Source: Gibbula magus
Taxonomy: Eukaryota > Mollusca > Gastropoda > Trochida > Trochidae
Assembly (NCBI GenBank): GCA_936450465.1
Contig: OW388299.1
Span: 36,467,548 to 36,531,547, forward strand
Reading direction: 5' to 3'
Length of the DNA stretch: 64,000 nt
How positions within the stretch are numbered: position 1 is the first letter of the stretch; each line of letters begins with the position of its first letter. The notes beneath the pieces were generated by a model. That model was not told the origin of the DNA and did no database searches. It worked only from the letters and a program-made list of their open reading frames with translations. The position numbers were made by a program, and so were the translations under genes. Of this stretch, positions 58,077 to 64,000 are shown in pieces.

Positions 58077-59224
58077 GGCTCTGTAGCTCATCAGGGTTTA
58101 TATTGTTTAATGATGAAGACTGAAATAGATTTTTAGGTCATGGCTTGAGGCCCTCATTTGGGGCACCACAGGGTCACCATTTAGAATCCCCATTGGCCAG
58201 GGAGTCTGCACACAACTTTTCAGCTCTCTTCACCTTTTTGAACTGGAGAAGAAGATGAAAATAGGTTTTAAAGGATGTGACCTCTGTGACCCCATTTGGG
58301 GTCATTGGGTCACAAAATCTACAATTTAGAAATCCTATTGGCTAAGGAGTCTGAGCACAATTTTTCATTTCTCTAGACCTTTTGGAACTGGAGAAGAAGG
58401 TGAAAATAGGTTTTTTAAGGATGTGACCACAGTGACCCCATTTGGGGTCATGTGGGGTCACGAAATCTACACTTAAGAATCCCCATTGGCCAAGGAGTCT
58501 GCATACAACTTTTCAGCTCTCTAGACCTTTTGGAACTTGAGAAGAAGATGAAAACAGTTTTTTAAGGATGTGACCCCTGTGACCCCATTTGGGGTCACGA
58601 AATCTACAATCTAGAGTCCCCATTGGCCAAGGAGTCTGTGCACAACTTTTCAACTCTCTAAGCCTTTTGGAACTGGAGAAGAAGATGAAAATAGATTTTT
58701 AAGGATGTGACCCCTGTGACGCCATTTGGGGTCATGGGGTCACAAAATCTACGATTTAGAATCCCCATTGGCCAAGGAGTCTGCACACAACTTTTCAGCT
58801 CTCGAGACCTTTTGGAACTGGAGAAGAAGATGAAAATAGGTTTTTAAGGATGTGACCCCGGTGACCCCTTTTTGAGTCATTGGGTCACGACATCTACAAT
58901 TAAGAATCCCCATTGGCCAAGGAGTCTGCACACAATTTTTTAGCTCTCTAAACCTTTAGGAACTGGAGAAGAAGATGAAAATAGGTTTTTAAGGATGTGA
59001 CCCCTGTGACCCTATTTAGGGTCATGGGGTCACAAAATCTACAATTTAGAATCCCCATTAGCCAAGGAGTCTGAACATAAAATTTCAGCTTACTAGAGTC
59101 ATTGGTTCTTGAGAAGAAGTCGAAAATGCGAAAACTTTACCGACGGACGGATGGTCGGATGGACGGACGCCGGACACCATGCCATGATATAAGCCCATCG
59201 GGCCTTTCAGGCCTGATGAGCTAA
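58077..59224. mobile_element. Non-autonomous element with seven 145-bp internal repeats
   Basis: Mirror ends GGCTCTGTAGCTCATCAGG and GCCTGATGAGCTAA. Seven internal units start at GGAGTCTG positions 58201, 58346, 58494, 58631, 58776, 58921 and 59066 (spacing 145, 148, 137, 145, 145, 145). Each includes TTTTGGAACTGGAGAAGAAG and GTGACCCCATTTGGGGTCA. The tail has ACGGACGGATGGTCGG and GGACGGACGCCGGACACCAT before the end. Central tandem repeats plus a short mirror terminus recall Helitron/Helentron-type non-autonomous elements of bivalves, but that assignment is inference. It lies between the loop and right arm of unit 3. Confidence 0.7.
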
Positions 59225-59317
59225 TAAAAGTGATATATGTAAAACAAGTGTTTACATTTGAGATTTTATATGTGGAACAGCTAATCGAATTATGTGGCGT
59301 GACCTGGGAACAGAGTT

Positions 59318-62300
59318 GCATACGATTTTAAACCCAAGACAAAAGAATACAAGTACATTGTACCAGGTATTCATAATCTAGAAACAATTCCTACAATATG
59401 CTTAAACACGTGCTGTGACCTACTTGAAACTACACAATGGAACGTGGCACGACGAGATGACGACATTCATTCACGTGTGGAAGGGGGCGTTACAGGAGTT
59501 TATATTAAGAATGAGGGGGATGTATAAGTGATGGGGAGGGGGTAACATTGGGGGATACCTTTCCCCCGAAAGTCATTTATCGGCGTCAAAACAATGTCTG
59601 CAAGTACTGAACTCCAGAATGTATTCCACGGAAGCTGTGGCCTATTACACGTGTACGTCTGAATGACTTGTGGCACACGGTGTGGGTAACATTTAATGAT
59701 TGTTACTGTAGGTAACATTTAGTGGTCGGCTGCGATGTTTACAGTATGTGACATCTGTATGAACATGTACAGCTGTTCTGCTTGGTTCACATTGCAAAGT
59801 TTGGGAAAAGGTTAAAACATACAATATTAATCATGCTGATACTAATGAGACGTTATGTATCATGCTGATACTAATGAGACGTTATGTATCATGCTGATAC
59901 TAATGAGACGTTATGTATCATGCTGATACTAATGAGACGTTATGTATCATTCTGATACTAATGAGACGTTATGTATCATGCTGATACTAATGAGCCGTTA
60001 TGTATCATGCTGATACTAATGAAATGAGCTACTTATACACAAAATATTTCTTAATTATGACATTGTACTACATTTGTATTGTAATATATTCCTCACATAA
60101 TAAGTGTATATTCCTTATAAAATTCAATCGAAACACAATGCATTTGTAACCGAAATTAGTAAAGTTCTTTATTTGAATCCAACAACTTCCTTGGGTTACT
60201 TTCCTAAAGATGAATTCCACATATACAAACATCATTTTAACTAAAAACATTCCCGTAAAAAGTCCCGGAAGAGAAAGCACCCAGTACAAATCATGAATCT
60301 CATGCATTGTCACCATTGCAACACGGACATGCAGGTCGAACATGCCTGTTGCTTGGACAAATTTGGTTAGGTACACGTCTTATAGATTAACGTCCAGTGT
60401 ATTTTACTCAGGGCAATGTGAGCCCGTAGCACTTTAAATTATTTTAGAAAAACATGTTTAACCGCACAGTCAAGTTCAGGATTTTAAAAACATTTTCAAG
60501 CCTACTTCCTTAAAGATGTCGACAAAGTAGATTGTTGTTATGTGAACGCTATGGTTTGTTATGAGAATTATCGTATCTTCTAAACACGAACCAAGTTCGC
60601 TCAACGAAGAAACCAGTGGTAATTGAATAAACATGATGCAGCCAGCCAGAAATATTGTATTTCACCCAATTTTTAGGTAAATAGATTTAGCTAATGACAC
60701 AACAAGTGTTTGAAAGAACAACAACATCAAACAAAAACCCTCTTCATTACAAGGGCATACATATGGTTGTATTGTATTTTCACATTAAAGAGGTTGTTAT
60801 CCAGAGAATCTTCCTGTTCTTCGGCATGATTGCTTGCCACATTTGTGTAAAAATTGTTGAGATATGATTTTACTCACTGTTTTCATACAATTACCAGCTA
60901 ATACAGTATCCCCTAACATACAATATGTAAACTAACTCGTCCACGTGGTTATGGCTGCAGCTGTCACGGAGGGTCAGTTTATTGTTATTATTGATACATA
61001 TATCATGAACTATCATACACCGCGGCCTATAAACCCTTGCACGCTCAGCATAAACACACAAACAGCTATTGACTTATGCACGAGAAGTCCGTGCAGCGCG
61101 TTCGCAGTAAATAAGCATGCACATAGCTCCCAGACATGCGAGACGGTGAGTTTTTCTTACACAAATATCATGTCTTTGGTTTATTTATAAACCTTGTAAG
61201 GAATCACTTTCTATATCATCCTAAGTAACGACATAACGTCTTCATTCGCCATTACCAGTTTTAAAGAACAGTGCCATTTTATAAGACGACCCTAATGTTA
61301 GGTCATCTCGACCCAGACGAGATAACACGTGCAGCACGGGAAATGCGTGCTTTGTCGAATTTGGACGAACATGTTTGGGGATCTTAAAACTTAAGGGTTG
61401 GGAATGGGGGTTTACAAACTGTCATTCTTAATATGTCATTCTACAGTTAGGCCTATACTTAAACCAAGATAAGTTATCTTTCATAACCAATGTTGTATCA
61501 TGGTATTTACTGATGCATGCCGTGCAATTTAATCTATTCATAAACAATATCATGTATCTATGTTTATTTCAAAGCCAGCATCAGTTATTGTTAATGCATC
61601 ATGCATATCATTGTCATTTGTCATAAAAAAAATATTTTTATAAATGAACTTCTATCTGTGGATTTTCCGTACAACTCACCATCATCTATAACATGAAATA
61701 TTTTCGATATATTTATTTATTTAAATATTTTAAGCATAACATATACATGTATAGTCGTATATTAAATCCTGAATAGGTCTAAGTCTTTACTAAAAACAAC
61801 ATGATGATGTATTTCTTCACATCGTACAATTTCCCTTCACAAGGCATAACTCGTGCAAGTATCCATTTACTTGCTAATTTTAGCTTTGCCGCATCATTTA
61901 CTTTTCTGTGCTAGTGTAGCTGCGCGCTGCATTTGAACTTCATAGCACTAACACGGGAAAATAAAGGAAAAAAAACAGTGCTTCAATTAGCCAGTGACTG
62001 ATACTTGCACAAATATTTCCTTGCTGGGAAGTTGTAAGATATGAGGGAAACATCATTATAGCGAAGAGCACTATGAAGTACAGATACAGCGCACTGCTAC
62101 AGTACAGCAAGAAAGTAAAGGAAATGCGACAAGGCTTGAATTAGCCAGTGCTGGAGACTTCTGTTATGCCTTATGGGGGAAGTTTTGGTTTATCAGCAAT
62201 ACATATTGTAATAGCACAGATAATAACGTAGTAGAAGTTATACTAGACAAAGGGGAAGACCAGACCCTAGATTATCAAAGCTCTCTTAGTGTTAAGATAG

Positions 62301-63710
62301 TACTAAGAACCATAGAATAACATAATTCGATTACGGATTAGCACTGAGAGAGATTTGAAAACCCAAACCCATATTAGTCAATTATAATTTTTTAGTTGAC
62401 CTGGCTCCATGATATATAAGTCAAAATAAAGTTTTCTGGATACGTATCAGGTCATTGACGTAATGTTATTTTACAATGCATCGACATTTTCTTGCACAAC
62501 AACAAGGGCAAATAAACACTTACATACTGAAAACGTCATCACAACCAACAAGCAAGTGATTCTTGTGGGATTTAAACGATTTAAACATTTATCCCCATGA
62601 ACGAGGTTAATTTCTTTTGAACCAACGTCATATATGTGTGGGGCTAATTCACCCATTTCTGCCCAAGTGCGCAAACATCAACCTAATAGGAAATGTGTTT
62701 GAAATGAAGCCATGTTTTTAAAATCTACTTGCGTTAAAACATTCAAGTAGCGTCAACATAACTTATGCTGGTAGTAAATTGAGTTGTGTTTTAGACTAAG
62801 TATAAGTCTTATAAATTCTTTTTGATTAGACCATGTTAGATTTTGTCTTTTGATATGCCAAAAACAAACAAAACCAATGCCAACTTATAGCTTCATTTTC
62901 AGATTTACATAAAAAGGAACACCATGCCCTGCTATCAAGAATCCACTTCATTAAGACAAATGTTTTCTTAGTACAAATATGACAATATACCTTTGTTATT
63001 TTTGTACCCATTCACCCTTGACAATTGTTGAGGATGACAATGGTGACTGAGACCCATCTCATTAAAACAAATATTGCTAAGATATTTAATAGAAATATTA
63101 GGTTAAAATGTTATCCAGGTCCTGAAGATAAGGTAAAGCAAAACAACGTCTATATAAATCCAAAGGTCTGAAAGTAAATATAAAAGGTAATGGAGAATTC
63201 ACAGTGATGCATTCGCTCTCTTAAAGATTTCTGCTCAGTTCCGAATACATTGTATAAGGATAAAATTTCATCTTATGTACGTTGTATATATTTTAGAAGA
63301 TAATTTATTTTATACCGAAATATTTTATTTGAAAAAATCCAGATGAAATAAGTGTAGGCGTAATGAGAAAAAGGAGCAAACTAGTGTCGAGTCTTAGAAT
63401 CACTAAAAGTCAAACTTTTAAAGAAAGTGAAATAAAAACGGACCTCATATATATTGAGCTATATTTACGTATAAGATGTTAACAACATTTGCCTTCGTGT
63501 AAGAATGGACTTCAGAATCTCGTATATTTCATTCATAGACGTTTTAATAATTATCATATATTTGCAAAATAATACCCCCTGAGGTGCCCCCTCGCCCGTT
63601 CGAATGATGCGAAATTATATATTCAATTGCAAAATGGTCACAACATACACAGGACGTCATAACAATGTAAAAGTATATATAAAGTCCTTGAATGAACTGA
63701 TAAAATTGGA
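59318..63710 (-). repeat. Right arm of palindromic unit 3
   Basis: Reverse-complement match to about 33610-28870. Its start (GCATACGATTTTAAACCCAA) mirrors the phrase at 33590, so this right arm reaches further inward than that of unit 2. It contains the private 29-bp array at 59832-60022. The outer end is cut at about 63710, before the last ~600 bp seen in unit 2. Confidence 0.83.
59832..60022. repeat. 29-bp tandem array
   Basis: Copies of CATGCTGATACTAATGAGAC + GTTATGTAT start at 59832, 59861, 59890, 59919, 59948, 59977 and 60006. Other arms have a single related stretch (about 33050-33090 and 47080-47110), so the array expanded only in this copy. Confidence 0.95.
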
Positions 63711-63721
63711 GGACAAATTTA

Positions 63722-64000
63722 GACATAAGTGAACAGCAAGCGGTTTTCTGATTACATGACGTGGCGCTCTGTTTGAGTGTTTATGCTGAGCATGCAAGGT
63801 TTTAGGCTGGGTGTATGATAGTTTGGGATATGGGGCTCTATACTTACAATAAACTGACCCTCCGTGACAGCAGCAGCCATAACCTCGTGGATGAGTTAGT
63901 TTACACATTGTATATTAGGGGATACTGTATCAGCTAGTAATCTTAGGGAAACAGTGAAGAAAACCCTTTCTGGTAAATGTTTGTTTACTATATAAGTAAG
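63722..64000 (+). repeat. Start of a fourth copy (left-arm type, truncated by the window)
   Basis: From AAGTGAACAGCAAGCGGTTT onward the sequence matches 31519-31797 and 42045-42305 directly. The switch from right-arm (minus) to left-arm (plus) sequence occurs within about 12 bases (63710-63722), and the left arm starts in its middle. Confidence 0.85.

Noticed and set aside
28240..64000. LTR retrotransposon cluster
   Set aside because: Repeats are inverted as well as direct; no primer-binding site, polypurine tract, gag or pol trace was seen.

Overview
The window looks like non-genic chromosomal DNA from an invertebrate animal. The DNA is AT-rich and packed with short inverted-repeat elements and tandem arrays. 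It carries tRNA-type SINE heads, and a dead LINE whose 3' end has the ...AATAAAAGAATTGAATTG tail I associate with lophotrochozoan (especially bivalve) LINEs. Repeats ending in 'ATACCCC...' and in '...CTGATGAGCT', with GGACGGACG-type tails, point the same way. A marine mollusc, probably a bivalve, is my best guess; this is inference from repeat style. I see no complete protein-coding gene, rRNA, functional tRNA or CRISPR array. Most long open frames are by-products of tandem repeats whose unit lacks stop codons.

Layout, left part (1-28 kb). A 34-bp minisatellite fills 0.12-2.0 kb. A decayed ~50-bp array lies at 3.8-5.2 kb, an 81-bp satellite at 9.1-10.6 kb, a 27-bp array at 15.0-15.2 kb and a 36-bp array at 15.6-16.9 kb. 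Scattered among them are five copies of a short DNA transposon (MITE) flanked by TTAA, several palindromic fold-back elements, and two tRNA-derived SINE heads. A few weak exon candidates (15.4 kb; 20.7/21.7 kb) are the only hints of genes.

Right part (28-64 kb). This is one large segmental-duplication complex. A palindromic unit, with a left arm of about 5.4 kb, a loop of about 3 kb and an inverted right arm, occurs at least three times: 28.24-39.48 kb, 39.48-51.56 kb and 56.64-63.71 kb. A fourth copy begins at 63.72 kb. Left arms resemble left arms, and right arms resemble right arms, more closely than left resembles right. The inverted duplication therefore seems older than the tandem duplication of the whole unit. 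Later insertions give a relative clock: a Tigger-like MITE is in left arms only; a helicase-bearing MITE is only in the right arm of unit 1; a 29-bp array and a 1.15-kb repeat-bearing element are only in unit 3.

Nesting between units (51.56-56.6 kb). A decayed LINE 3' end is interrupted by a 448-bp inverted-repeat element with a 10-bp target duplication. Next to it are a 199-bp element with a 9-bp duplication, an inverted second copy of the 27.2-28.1 kb segment, and a possible first coding exon at 56.06 kb.

The most unusual item is at 37,563-38,197: a 635-bp inverted-repeat element with a 9-bp target duplication that contains the broken start of a RecQ-like helicase (P-loop split by 9 bases, then motif Ia). 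It looks like an internally deleted relative of a helicase-encoding DNA transposon. The 199-bp element at 54.9 kb shares its CATCCTCG terminus and 9-bp target duplication.
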